From DATJIG01 sp035493495 (GTDB lineage Bacteria; Pseudomonadota; Alphaproteobacteria; SMXQ01), in assembly GCA_035493495.1 (NCBI GenBank), contig DATJIG010000100.1, forward strand, positions 1-46,056: a stretch of DNA of 46,056 nt. The letters are read 5' to 3'. Below the pieces are notes generated by a model, which saw only the letters and a program-made list of their open reading frames with translations, was not told where the DNA came from and ran no database searches. Position numbers and translations under genes: made by a program. This document shows positions 1 through 7,854 of this stretch, one piece after another (position 1 is the first letter of the stretch; each line of letters begins with the position of its first letter).

Positions 1-951
1 CTTGGTGGTGATGAGGCCGAGGACGATGGTCTTGCCCTTAGGGACGAAGCGCAGCGGCGCAAAGGAACCGGCGCGCGGCGTGTCGTACTCGAGCAGGAAG
101 CGCTGGTGCGGCAGCTCGTTGAACAGCCGCTCGGCGATCGCGTCGTAGGTGCCCTCGCGGTGCCACATGCTGCGCTGGTTGCCGCGGCAGAGATGGATGC
201 CGAAGGTGACGCCCGGGAAATTGGCGATCACCGCGCCCTCGGCCTTAAGCGAACGCGAGAAGTTCGCCATCGGGTCCTCCCTGCGCTTGCGCATCTGGTC
301 CATCGACGGCTCGTCGACGTAGGCGGTGAAGCCCGGCGCGTCGATCTGCACGTACTTGCAGCCCGCGTCCGCCAGCCCCTTGATGATGTCGCGCTCGATC
401 TGGACGACGTCGGCGACGAACTCGTCCATGCCGTTGTAGACGTCCGCCGACTCCTCGTAGGCGAAGCGCTGCGAGATGCGGTCCGGCCCGATCAGCGTCA
501 CCTTGACCGGCGTCTTGGTGACGCCCGACGCGTAACGGTATTCCTCGAGCGGAATGTTGCGGACGAGCTTGAGGCGGCTGACGACGGGACGGCGGTGCGA
601 TACCGCCGTCCCGTGACTGCCGAGCTCGGGGATCTCCCAGCGCTGGCCCGGCGCCGCACCCTCGACGCGCCGCTCGTAGGTGTGGACCTTCGAGGCACCG
701 GCATCGAAGCCCTCGACCGCGGACCCGAAGCTCTCCTGGAAATTGAGGCGGCGCTGCTCGCCGTCGGTCAGCACGTCGAGGCCGACCGCGTCCTGCAGCG
801 CAACGGATTCGCGCACCGCCCTGTCCTCGAGCTTGTGGAACTCGGCGGCGTCGAACTTGCCCTCGTCGAGCTTCTTGCGCGCGTCCTTCAGGTACTCGGG
901 GCGAAGCAGGCTGCCGACGACGTCGGTGCGGATAGTGCGAAGGTCTGTCAT
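1..951 (-). CDS. MetE-like cobalamin-independent methyltransferase domain protein (C-terminus beyond window)
   Basis: The first 317 residues are visible; the gene runs off the left edge. It resembles the C-terminal catalytic barrel of cobalamin-independent methionine synthase (MetE), in the short stand-alone form without the N-terminal barrel. The start reads MTDLRTIRTDVVGSLLRP, the usual entry to this domain. Zinc ligands are visible as His253 and Cys255 (GIHLCRGN) and Glu288 (LLEYDTPRAG); the last zinc cysteine would lie outside the window. The ATG at 951 has an AGGAG about 6 bases upstream. It follows the class II aldolase gene by 26 bases, so the two are probably cotranscribed. Stand-alone proteins of this type are often annotated as methionine synthases, but many act as methyltransferases on other substrates. 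The family is clear, the substrate is not. Confidence 0.85.
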   Translation of the reverse strand, partial: MTDLRTIRTDVVGSLLRPEYLKDARKKLDEGKFDAAEFHKLEDRAVRESVALQDAVGLDVLTDGEQRRLNFQESFGSAVEGFDAGASKVHTYERRVEGAAPGQRWEIPELGSHGTAVSHRRPVVSRLKLVRNIPLEEYRYASGVTKTPVKVTLIGPDRISQRFAYEESADVYNGMDEFVADVVQIERDIIKGLADAGCKYVQIDAPGFTAYVDEPSMDQMRKRREDPMANFSRSLKAEGAVIANFPGVTFGIHLCRGNQRSMWHREGTYDAIAERLFNELPHQRFLLEYDTPRAGSFAPLRFVPKGKTIVLGLITTK

Positions 952-977
952 GACGCTCTCCTGATACGAATCGAGAA

Positions 978-1679
978 TTACGGATGCGAATGACCGCACA
1001 GGCGGCGCTTGAGGTACGAAAAGACTTGCGGCGACTGCGGCAGGATACGCCCCTTCTTGGCCTTGGCGTCCTCCGGTGTGCTGACGTGCTTCGCGCCGCC
1101 GCAGGCCTCGACCATGAGCTGGATCTTGCACGCCTTTTCGAGGTGAAGCGCCAGGATCGTCGCCTCCTCGACCGTGCGCCCGCACGTGACAACGCCGTGG
1201 TTGCGCAAGAGCAGCACATTGTACTTGGCGAGCGCCCGCGCCACCGCCTTGCCGCGCGCCTGGTCGATGATCAGGTCGGACGTCTCCGAGAACACCGGCA
1301 GACCGTCGCAGAACACCGAGCCTTCGTGGCCGACCGGCTGCAGCGGCCTGCCGAGCGACGAGAACGCGACCGCGTACGGCGCGTGGGTGTGGACCACCGA
1401 CTGCACGTCGGGGCGGATGCGCAGGATCTCCGAGTGGATGAACACCTCGAGGTGGCGCGGCATGTGCCCCGCGACCTTCTCGCCCTCGAGGTTCACGGTG
1501 ATGATGTTGTCGGGCGTCATTTCTTCCAGCCCGATGGTGTGAGGCTTCATCAGGAAGTGGGCGGCGTCGTCGGGCAAGCGCGCCGTGACGTGGCCGAATA
1601 TGAGATCGCCCTGATCCTCGGCCACCAGGATGCGGCCGGCGACGATCATTTCCTCTTTCAGCGCATCGATGCTTTTCAT
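978..1679 (-). CDS. class II aldolase/adducin family protein
   Basis: This 233-residue protein belongs to the zinc-dependent class II aldolase/adducin family (fuculose-phosphate aldolase, ribulose-phosphate epimerase and decarboxylase relatives). The GHVTAR segment (29-34) is the usual family block. The zinc site is visible as Glu78 (PRHLEVF), His97 and His99 (VVHTHAPY) and His161 (LLRNHGVV). The reading frame is open far upstream, but similarity begins at MKSIDALKEE, so the ATG at 1679 is chosen. It lies 26 bases upstream of the MetE-like gene and is probably cotranscribed with it. Members cleave or decarboxylate sugar phosphates or hydroxy acids. The substrate here is not evident, and a decarboxylase or demethylation-linked role is as likely as sugar metabolism. 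Confidence 0.85.
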   Translation of the reverse strand: MKSIDALKEEMIVAGRILVAEDQGDLIFGHVTARLPDDAAHFLMKPHTIGLEEMTPDNIITVNLEGEKVAGHMPRHLEVFIHSEILRIRPDVQSVVHTHAPYAVAFSSLGRPLQPVGHEGSVFCDGLPVFSETSDLIIDQARGKAVARALAKYNVLLLRNHGVVTCGRTVEEATILALHLEKACKIQLMVEACGGAKHVSTPEDAKAKKGRILPQSPQVFSYLKRRLCGHSHP

Positions 1680-1928
1680 GGAGAAGTCCGGGGAGAAGGT
1701 CACTCGGGGAAAGTCGCTTGGGGAAGCGGTCACAGATGGATGTCGGCCGTCGTCATACCACAAGCCGTCGTGGCGCCGACACCAGCCTTCGTGAGGCCGC
1801 GACGAGCGCCTCAAGAAAATGAAATAGAGGCCCGGTCCCGTTGACCGTCGCCGCGGTCCCGTGGGTATCCTCGCACAAAAGGCCGCCGGAGAATGCGGCC
1901 GCTGCGGGGGAGAACCGGGAGGACTCCG

Positions 1929-2473
1929 ATGGCCAACATCGTCTTGCGTGTGAACGGACAGGACCGGACGGTCGCGGTCGACGATCCGGCGATGCCGCTT
2001 CTCTATGCGCTCAGGATTCGCTGGCGCTGAACGGCCCGAAATTCGGGTGCGGCCTCGGTCAATGCGGGACTGCACGGCGATGATCGACGGCGAGGCGGTG
2101 CGCACCTGCCAGATGCCGACCGCCAACGCCGCCGGGCGCGAGATCGTCACCCTCGAGGGGCTGGGCTCGCCGACCGCATGCATCCGGTGCAGGCGGCGTT
2201 CGTCGAGGAGCAGGCCGCGCAGTGCGGCTACTGGTCCAACGGCATGATCATGACCTCGGTGGCGCTGCTGCGGCGCAATCCGCTCCCGTCCGACGACGAG
2301 ATCCGCTCGGCGCTGGCCGGCAATCTCTGCCGCTGCGGCACCCAGCGGCATCCGCCCCGGTGCCGGCGGCGATCGGCAACGCCGTCTACGACGCGATCGG
2401 GGTCCGCCTGCGCACCGCGCCACTCACGCCCGAGCGGGTGCTCGCGGCGCTGGAGCCGAGTCGCCGCGCGTAA
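1929..2473 (+). pseudogene. frameshifted CoxS-type (2Fe-2S) subunit of a molybdenum hydroxylase
   Basis: Joining pieces of three frames gives a near-complete small iron-sulfur subunit of the xanthine dehydrogenase/CO dehydrogenase/isoquinoline oxidoreductase family. The ATG at 1929 begins MANIVLRVNGQDRTV. The plant-type cluster block FGCGLGQCG, the second cluster block CGYWSNGM and NLCRCGTQ are all present, and the last frame ends PERVLAALEPSRRA with TAA at 2471. Four shifts interrupt it, near 2015, 2069, 2165 and 2352. Each is explained by one missing base, and the first gives a stop at 2028. No CoxL or CoxM partner gene is in the window. A decayed gene is the simplest reading, with a local sequencing error as the alternative. 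In an intact relative it would carry electrons from the Mo subunit. Confidence 0.8.
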
Positions 2474-2490
2474 GCCTCAGGACCGTCGGT

Positions 2491-3018
2491 TCAGACGAAG
2501 CCGACGAGGCCGCACACCGCGCCGATCGTCAGCAGCCACAGCGGGTGCAGCTTGGTGGCGTAGTGCACGAGGGCGAGTGCTCCGGTGATGACGGCGAGCC
2601 GCCAGTCGCGATCCGCCGCCACCGCCAGCACGGCGGCACCCGCGGCGATCAACCCGACGCTCACCGGCACCAACCCGCCTTGGACGATGCGCCGCCACGG
2701 CTTGTCGCGGAAGCGATGCCACAGCGTCACCGTGAACGCCGCGAGCACGCCCGACGGGATGATCAAAGCCAGCGTCGAGACCAGGGCTCCGACCGGCCCG
2801 GCAAGGCGCCAGCCGATCAGCGTCACCACCATCATGTTGGGGCCGGGCGCGGTCTGGGCGAGCGCGAACAGCGAGCTGAACTCGCTCGCCGACATCCAGC
2901 CCTGCACGTCGACGATCTGGCGCTGCATCTCCGACAGCACCGAGTTCGCGCCGCCGAACGCGAGCAGGGACAGCTCGGCGAAGATCAGCGCCAGACTGAC
3001 GAGCGACACGCCGCTCAT
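2491..3018 (-). CDS. chrA: chromate transporter family protein (ChrA half, second gene)
   Basis: A 175-residue membrane protein of the CHR family, one half of the long bidomain chromate transporters. The N-terminal block ELSLLAFGGANSVLSEMQRQIVD and the loop ALAQTAPGPNMM match the family's conserved FGG and Q-x-x-PGP motifs. Several hydrophobic helices follow to the C-terminus GLVGFV. The ATG at 3018 overlaps the stop of the upstream CHR gene as ATGA, so the two are translationally coupled and probably form a heterodimer. A longer open frame exists upstream but encodes the partner in another frame. Chromate or sulfate export is the known role of the family; actual chromate resistance here is inference. 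Confidence 0.9.
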   Translation of the reverse strand: MSGVSLVSLALIFAELSLLAFGGANSVLSEMQRQIVDVQGWMSASEFSSLFALAQTAPGPNMMVVTLIGWRLAGPVGALVSTLALIIPSGVLAAFTVTLWHRFRDKPWRRIVQGGLVPVSVGLIAAGAAVLAVAADRDWRLAVITGALALVHYATKLHPLWLLTIGAVCGLVGFV

Positions 3019-3584
3019 GATTCGAGCTGCCAGGTGAGCAGGATGCTCAGCGGTGCCATCACCAGCACGGTCGCCGACAACGGAGCGCGGAACACCGCAA
3101 TGGCGACGCAGCAAGCGATGGCGAGCAACAGGGACACCGGCTTGCGGCGGAGCGGCGCAGCGATCTTGAGCGCGGCTCCGATCACGAGCCCGGCGGCGGC
3201 GGCGGCGAGCCCGGCGAAGACCGCCGCGACGCGCGGCTCCTGCGCGTAACGCTCGTAGATCACGCCGAGGGTTACGACGATCAACGCAGGTGCCGCGAAC
3301 AGCCCGGTGATCGCGGCGATCGCGCCGAGTGGCCCACGGAAGCGCAGGCCGATGGCGATCGACAGGTTCATGATGTTGCCGCCGGGCAGGAACTGGCAGA
3401 AAGCGAGGAGATCGACGAATTCGGCGGGGTTCACCCAGCGACGATCCTCGACCAGCATGCGCCGGGTCATCGGCAGTACGCCGCCGAAGCCCAACATGCC
3501 GACGTGCAGAAATCCGAGAAAAATCGCACCGACGGACGGGACCGGCTTATGCCCGGCGTCCACGTGCTCTGTTGATGGCTCCAC
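3015..3584 (-). CDS. chrA: chromate transporter family protein (ChrA half, first gene)
   Basis: A 189-residue half-length CHR membrane protein. The conserved block FLHVGMLGFGGVLPMTRRMLV (about 24-44), the W-V-N-P-E-F segment and CQFLPGGNIMNLSI (about 63-76) are typical of the N-terminal CHR domain. The start is GTG at 3584 with a strong GGAGG 5 bases upstream. The last codon overlaps the next CHR gene by 4 bases (ATGA). The Shine-Dalgarno lies inside one arm of a 9-bp inverted repeat (3588-3617), which could hide it in the mRNA. The gene follows the hybrid kinase on the same strand by 85 bases, so readthrough is possible. Confidence 0.9.
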   Translation of the reverse strand: MEPSTEHVDAGHKPVPSVGAIFLGFLHVGMLGFGGVLPMTRRMLVEDRRWVNPAEFVDLLAFCQFLPGGNIMNLSIAIGLRFRGPLGAIAAITGLFAAPALIVVTLGVIYERYAQEPRVAAVFAGLAAAAAGLVIGAALKIAAPLRRKPVSLLLAIACCVAIAVFRAPLSATVLVMAPLSILLTWQLES

Positions 3585-3587
3585 CTA

Positions 3588-3617
3588 AACCTCCGCGATC
3601 GAACCGCGGCGGAGGTT
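3588..3617 (-). promoter_or_regulatory. inverted repeat that can sequester the chrA ribosome binding site
   Basis: Arms AACCTCCGC (3588-3596) and GCGGAGGTT (3609-3617) are perfectly complementary over 9 bp around a 12-base loop. On the minus strand the arm nearest the gene contains the GGAGG that serves the GTG start at 3584, and the distal arm is its perfect complement. The folded RNA would hide the ribosome binding site. There is no T-run after it, so it is not a convincing terminator for the upstream kinase. The geometry is seen in the sequence; regulation is inference. Confidence 0.5.
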
Positions 3618-3669
3618 CGCACGGAACAGGACGGCGCGTCAGCCGTCGTCTGCCACGGGACAGCGTCGC

Positions 3670-5181
3670 TCAGGCGGGGTGGTTGACGCCTTGCTTGAGC
3701 AGTTCGCGCGCCGTCGTCGCGAGCACGTCGAGATCGTAGGGCTTGTAAAAGATCTTCACGCCGGCACGGGTCAACTTCTCCGGCACCGGATCCTGGGCGA
3801 AGCCGGTGACGAGGATCACCTTCACGTTGGGCCGCCGCGCGAGCGCGATGTCGGCGAGCTGATAGCCGCCGACGCCGGGCAGCCGGACGTCGCTGATCAG
3901 GAGATCGATCTCGGCGCCGGCCTTGATGATGTCGAGGGCATCGGTGCCGTGAGCGGTATCGATGACATTGAAGCCGTATTCGCGGATCGTCTCGGCGGCG
4001 AGCGTGCGCACCAGCGGCTCGTCCTCGACGATGAGCACCGTCGGCACCCGCACCCGGACGTCGGGGGCGAGTTCGGGCATGCTGTCGGCGGGCGAACTCT
4101 CGGTGAAACTCGCCAGGGCCTCGTCCGACACGCCCCACAGATCGTGGCGCGGCATCAGGATCGTGACCCGCGTCCCTTTACCCGGCGTGCTCTCGATATG
4201 CAAATAGCCGAGGGCCTGTTTGACGTAGCCGACGATCATGCTGAGGCCGAGGCCGGCGCCGTCATCGTCCTTGGTGGTGAAGAAAGGATCGGCCGCGCGA
4301 CGGCGCACCTCGTCGCTCATGCCGACGCCCGTGTCCGAGACACGCAGCCGGACGTAGTCGCCCTCGGGAATGCCCTCGAACGGCGCCATGCCTGGGCTCA
4401 TGTGGACGTTTTCCGTCTCGATCATCAGGCGGCCGCCGCGCGGCATCGCCTCGCGGGCATTGATCACCAGATTGACGATCACGTTCTCCATCTGCGTGTC
4501 GTCGCACAGGGTCCAGCAATCGCCGTCGAGCTGGTTCTCGACCGTAATGCGGTCGCCGACCGACTGGCGGATGCGCTCGGACAGCCCGATCACCAGCCGC
4601 GCCAGATTGACCGGCTTGGGCGGGCGCGACTCGCGGCGTGAGAACGCGAGGATGCCCTGTGTCACCGCAACCGCGCGGTTGAGCGCGTCCGTGGCGAGAT
4701 GGATGTGATGGCGCACGTCCGTCCGGCCTTCGCCGATGCGGCGATCGATCAGCTTCAGGTTGCCCTTGATGACGGTCAGCAGATTGTTGAAGTCCTGCGC
4801 GATACCGCCGGACAGCTGGCCGACCGATTCGAGCTTGCGGCTCTGGCGCAGCGCCTCCTCAACCTTCTCGCGCTCGGTGCGCTGCGCCTGTAGATCCGCC
4901 TCGACCTTGACGAGTTCGGTCCGGCTGCGATCGCGTTCGGCGTCTCGTTCCTCGGACATTTCCCGGGCCACGCGATCGACCACAACGAGCAATCCGGCGG
5001 CGACCAGCAATGCGGCACCCAGGACGGCGCAGGCCATCTGGATCAGAAACGAGTCATCGCCGCGCGTCTGGATGACGAGTCCGGCAACGCCGCCGAGCGC
5101 AAAGACGATCGCCGCAGCCAACACCACGCGCGACAAGGTCCGCAGCCGGGTGCCTGCCGACGCGCGGGTCACGAACGGCAC
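3670..5181 (-). CDS. membrane hybrid histidine kinase-receiver with Gln in place of the phosphoacceptor His
   Basis: A 503-residue sensor: two membrane helices (about 19-37 and 47-68) with almost no periplasmic loop, a charged coiled coil (about 72-115), a HisKA-like dimerisation helix, a HATPase domain and a C-terminal receiver. The H-box reads SGGIAQDFNNLL, with Gln129 where relatives have His (codon CAG). The ATP site looks intact: N-box NLVINAREAM (237-246), DTGVGM (283-288) and GAGLGLS (308-314). The receiver is also complete, with EDE (386-388), Asp431, Thr459 and Lys480. The protein therefore probably cannot autophosphorylate in the normal way but could bind ATP and use the receiver. 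The start is GTG at 5181 with a weak ribosome site. The chromate transporter pair follows 85 bases downstream. Confidence 0.9.
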   Translation of the reverse strand: MPFVTRASAGTRLRTLSRVVLAAAIVFALGGVAGLVIQTRGDDSFLIQMACAVLGAALLVAAGLLVVVDRVAREMSEERDAERDRSRTELVKVEADLQAQRTEREKVEEALRQSRKLESVGQLSGGIAQDFNNLLTVIKGNLKLIDRRIGEGRTDVRHHIHLATDALNRAVAVTQGILAFSRRESRPPKPVNLARLVIGLSERIRQSVGDRITVENQLDGDCWTLCDDTQMENVIVNLVINAREAMPRGGRLMIETENVHMSPGMAPFEGIPEGDYVRLRVSDTGVGMSDEVRRRAADPFFTTKDDDGAGLGLSMIVGYVKQALGYLHIESTPGKGTRVTILMPRHDLWGVSDEALASFTESSPADSMPELAPDVRVRVPTVLIVEDEPLVRTLAAETIREYGFNVIDTAHGTDALDIIKAGAEIDLLISDVRLPGVGGYQLADIALARRPNVKVILVTGFAQDPVPEKLTRAGVKIFYKPYDLDVLATTARELLKQGVNHPA

Positions 5182-5440
5182 CTGCTCACGCAGTGGCGTC
5201 GAAGTGTCGAATTACGGAAACCGCAGGAAGACGAAACGCGACGAGACGGATCGCGGTAAGGCCACGTTTCGTTTCGAGAACCGAATGGCATTACAACGGA
5301 CCTCACTTCCGCGGTCCGGCAGGACGCGGCAAGGCGCGGCACGTGCCGCGCGGCGACCGCACATTGCGACCTCATGCCGTCGCGGACGAGTGACATATTT
5401 TGGTCACGCAGCGGACAGCACCGCGGCGGAAAGCCGCCAT

Positions 5441-6517
5441 TCATGCCCGCTTCAGCGCCCGCCGCGCTCTCAGCCGCAACGCCGGCGCGGTCGCTTTCGG
5501 AGCTTTGGGCAACAGTCGCGGCGCGGCGAGGAGCGCGACAAGTCCGGCGGCGGCGACCGCGAGCACACCGCGGACATCGGCGCTGATGAATGCCGGCGCC
5601 GACGCACGTGCCTCGCGGTTGAACGAGCCGTGGGTGCGATGCAGCGCGTGCACGGGGGCCGTCAGGTTGTCGCGCCGCCCGGGGGCAACCGGCCGGCCCG
5701 TCGCCTCGCCCTCGTAACCCCTGGAGGCGAGATAGCGATCGAGGAATCCCGGCGCCACCATGTTCCCGAGGATCGCCTCCACAGTGCTCCAACCGACCCA
5801 GTATTCGCGACGGGGTCGCAGTGCCGCGCCGAAGATGGCGTCGGCGATGCGCTCGGGCTGGGTGACGGGCGGGAGCGGCCGGGGCTCCGTCGACATGTGG
5901 GTGCGCGCCCAGTCGAACTGCGGTGTGTTCACCGCCGGAAGATGAACGACGGTCACATCAATCCCTGAGCGGTCGTGCATCAACTCGGATCGCAGCGCAT
6001 CGGTGAAGCCGACGATCGCGTGCTTGGCGCCGCAATACGCCGCCTGCAGCGGGATGCTCCGATAGGCCAGAGCCGAGCCGACCTGGATGATCGTCCCGCG
6101 GTTGCGTGTCCGCATGTGCCGCAGCGCCGCCATGGTGCCGTGGACATAGCCGAGATAGGTGACCTCCGTGACCCGGCGGAATTCGTCGGCGCTGGTCGCC
6201 ATCACCGGGGCGTACACCGTCAGCATCGCATTGTTGACCCAGACGTCGATCGGGCCGAGCCCGTCCTCGATCGTGCGCGCGGCATTGAACACCGCCTCGG
6301 AGTCGGCGACGTCCGCGGCCACCGCCATGGCGCGGCCGCCCGTCTCCGCGATCTCACGCTCGACGTCGGCGAGCGCCGCGGCATCGCGGGCGATCAAGCC
6401 GACGAGGCAACCTTCCGATGCGAATCGATGGGCCACCGCGCGGCCGACGCCTGCGCTGGCTCCCGTGACGACGGCGACGCGGCCGCGTACCGGCCGCCGC
6501 GGACCAAAGAAACCCAT
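5441..6517 (-). CDS. short-chain dehydrogenase/reductase with C-terminal membrane tail
   Basis: A 358-residue SDR. The Rossmann cofactor motif TGASAGVG is at 18-25, NNA at 95-97, the catalytic serine near Ser148 and the YxxxK pair at Tyr161 and Lys165. The first 250 residues are a standard SDR domain. The remainder is an extension ending in a hydrophobic segment (ADVRGVLAVAAAGLVALLAA) and a basic tail, which suggests attachment to the inner membrane. The ATG at 6517 is used. The gene is divergent from the enolase-superfamily gene, with 180 bases between the starts. The substrate is unknown; NADP(H) or NAD(H)-linked alcohol/ketone oxidoreduction is the family reaction. Confidence 0.9.
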   Translation of the reverse strand: MGFFGPRRPVRGRVAVVTGASAGVGRAVAHRFASEGCLVGLIARDAAALADVEREIAETGGRAMAVAADVADSEAVFNAARTIEDGLGPIDVWVNNAMLTVYAPVMATSADEFRRVTEVTYLGYVHGTMAALRHMRTRNRGTIIQVGSALAYRSIPLQAAYCGAKHAIVGFTDALRSELMHDRSGIDVTVVHLPAVNTPQFDWARTHMSTEPRPLPPVTQPERIADAIFGAALRPRREYWVGWSTVEAILGNMVAPGFLDRYLASRGYEGEATGRPVAPGRRDNLTAPVHALHRTHGSFNREARASAPAFISADVRGVLAVAAAGLVALLAAPRLLPKAPKATAPALRLRARRALKRA

Positions 6518-6564
6518 CTGGTGCCTCTCTTTCTCCCAAGGCGCGAACTCCGCGCGCGGGTCGT

Positions 6565-6600
6565 GAGTTCCCCGCCAGGCGGCCTGTTGGCGCGGAACTC
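6565..6600. promoter_or_regulatory. imperfect 13-bp inverted repeat in the divergent promoter region
   Basis: Arms at 6565-6577 and 6588-6600 (outer part GAGTTCC / GGAACTC, inner part CGCCA / TGGCG) match at 12 of 13 positions around a 10-base centre. A further GAACTC sits at 6545-6550, giving three copies of this half-site between the divergent SDR and enolase-superfamily genes. The placement between two gene starts suggests an operator for a shared regulator. No regulator gene lies next to it. Confidence 0.4.
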
Positions 6601-6697
6601 GGTACGCGCATCGCTCGTTTACACCGGTCGCCGGCGCCCGCCCGCGGTGCCGTTTCCGCCTGTCTGAACGAAAGCTGCCTGAACGAAGGCGATCCGC

Positions 6698-7804
6698 GTG
6701 ATCCTCTCCTCGACCAGCGACATCCCGATCGAACGCCTCAGCGCCCGCGCGTTCCGCATCCCGACCGACGCGCCCGAAGCCGACGGCACCTTCCAGTGGA
6801 ACGCCACGACCCTGGTGCTGGTCGAGGTCATCGCCGGCGGCAAGACCGGCATTGGCTACACCTACTCCGGCATCGCCGCGGCGGACGTGGTCAACGACGT
6901 GCTGCTCGAGGTCGTGCGCGACGAGGACGCCTTCAACATCCCGAAGCTCTGGCTGTCGATGGTCCGTGCCGTGCGCAATCTCGGCTGGCGCGGATTGTCT
7001 GCGAACGCGATCTCGGCGGTCGACTGCGCGCTGTGGGACCTCAAGGCGAAGCTCCTCGGCCTGCCGCTGGTGCGCCTGCTCGGCGCCGAGCGCATGGTGA
7101 TCCCGATCTACGGCAGCGGCGGATTCACGTCGTACGACGACGACCGCCTACGAGAACAGTTGCGGCGCTGGGTGGTGCGCGACGGCTGCAAGGCGGTGAA
7201 GATGAAGGTCGGCGGGCAGCCCGAGCGCGATCTCGAGCGCGCGCGCATCGCCCGTTCGGCAATCAATCAGGCTGAGCTCTACGTCGACGCCAACGGCGCG
7301 CTGTCGCGCAAGCAGGCGCTCCATTTCGCCCAGCGCTTCGCCGATTTCGGCGTGACCTGGTTCGAGGAACCGGTGTCGAGCGACGATCTCTCGGGCCTGC
7401 GCCTGCTGCGCGACCGGTCGCCTCCCGGGATGGAGGTGGTCGCCGGCGAGTACGGTTACGAGACGTTCTACTTCCGCCAGATGCTCGACGCCGAGGCCGT
7501 CGACGTGATGCAGGTCGACGGCACGCGCTGCGGTGGCATCACCGGATTCATGCGCGCAGCAGCGCTCGCCGACGCCTACGGCCTGCCCCTGTCGACCAAC
7601 ACTGCGCCCGCCCTGCATCTGGCGATGGCATGCGCGGCCCCTAGGCTGAAAAACATCGAGTGGTACTACGACCACGTCCGCGTCGAGCAGATGCTGTTCG
7701 ACGGCGCGCCCGTCGCCAAGGACGGATCGATCCGCCCCGACCTCGGCCGTCTCGGCTTCGGACTTCAGTTCAAGGAAGCGGACGCCCAGCCGTTCGCGCT
7801 TTAG
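6698..7804 (+). CDS. mandelate racemase/muconate lactonizing enzyme family protein
   Basis: A 368-residue enolase-superfamily enzyme. The N-terminal capping domain is followed by the barrel with the K-x-K base motif (KMK, 168-170), metal ligands Asp197 (YVDANG), Glu223 (FEEP) and Glu251 (VAGEYG), then Asp274 (QVD) and His307 (TAPALH). This set fits the mandelate racemase branch, which removes a proton next to a carboxylate on acid sugars or similar substrates. The start is GTG at 6698, with a GAAGG about 8 bases upstream; the next in-frame ATG would remove the capping domain. It is divergent from the SDR and convergent with the ABC ATPase gene. The combination of dehydratase-like enzyme and SDR suggests catabolism of a hydroxy or sugar acid, but this is inference. 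Confidence 0.88.
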   Translation: MILSSTSDIPIERLSARAFRIPTDAPEADGTFQWNATTLVLVEVIAGGKTGIGYTYSGIAAADVVNDVLLEVVRDEDAFNIPKLWLSMVRAVRNLGWRGLSANAISAVDCALWDLKAKLLGLPLVRLLGAERMVIPIYGSGGFTSYDDDRLREQLRRWVVRDGCKAVKMKVGGQPERDLERARIARSAINQAELYVDANGALSRKQALHFAQRFADFGVTWFEEPVSSDDLSGLRLLRDRSPPGMEVVAGEYGYETFYFRQMLDAEAVDVMQVDGTRCGGITGFMRAAALADAYGLPLSTNTAPALHLAMACAAPRLKNIEWYYDHVRVEQMLFDGAPVAKDGSIRPDLGRLGFGLQFKEADAQPFAL

Positions 7805-7832
7805 GCGGATCGGCCGGGCATCATGCTCATAG

Positions 7833-7849
7833 GGCCCCGGTCAGGGGCC
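7833..7849. terminator. short GC-rich hairpin between convergent genes
   Basis: GGCCCC (7833-7838) and GGGGCC (7844-7849) pair perfectly around the loop GGTCA. It lies in the 50-base gap between the converging enolase-superfamily and ABC ATPase genes. There is no T-tract on either side, so it is a weak candidate terminator for both. Confidence 0.35.
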
Positions 7850-7854
7850 AGTGC

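Noticed and set aside
1680..2423. N-terminal extension of the class II aldolase to 481 residues
   Set aside because: The extension runs antisense over the CoxS pseudogene and has no family similarity.
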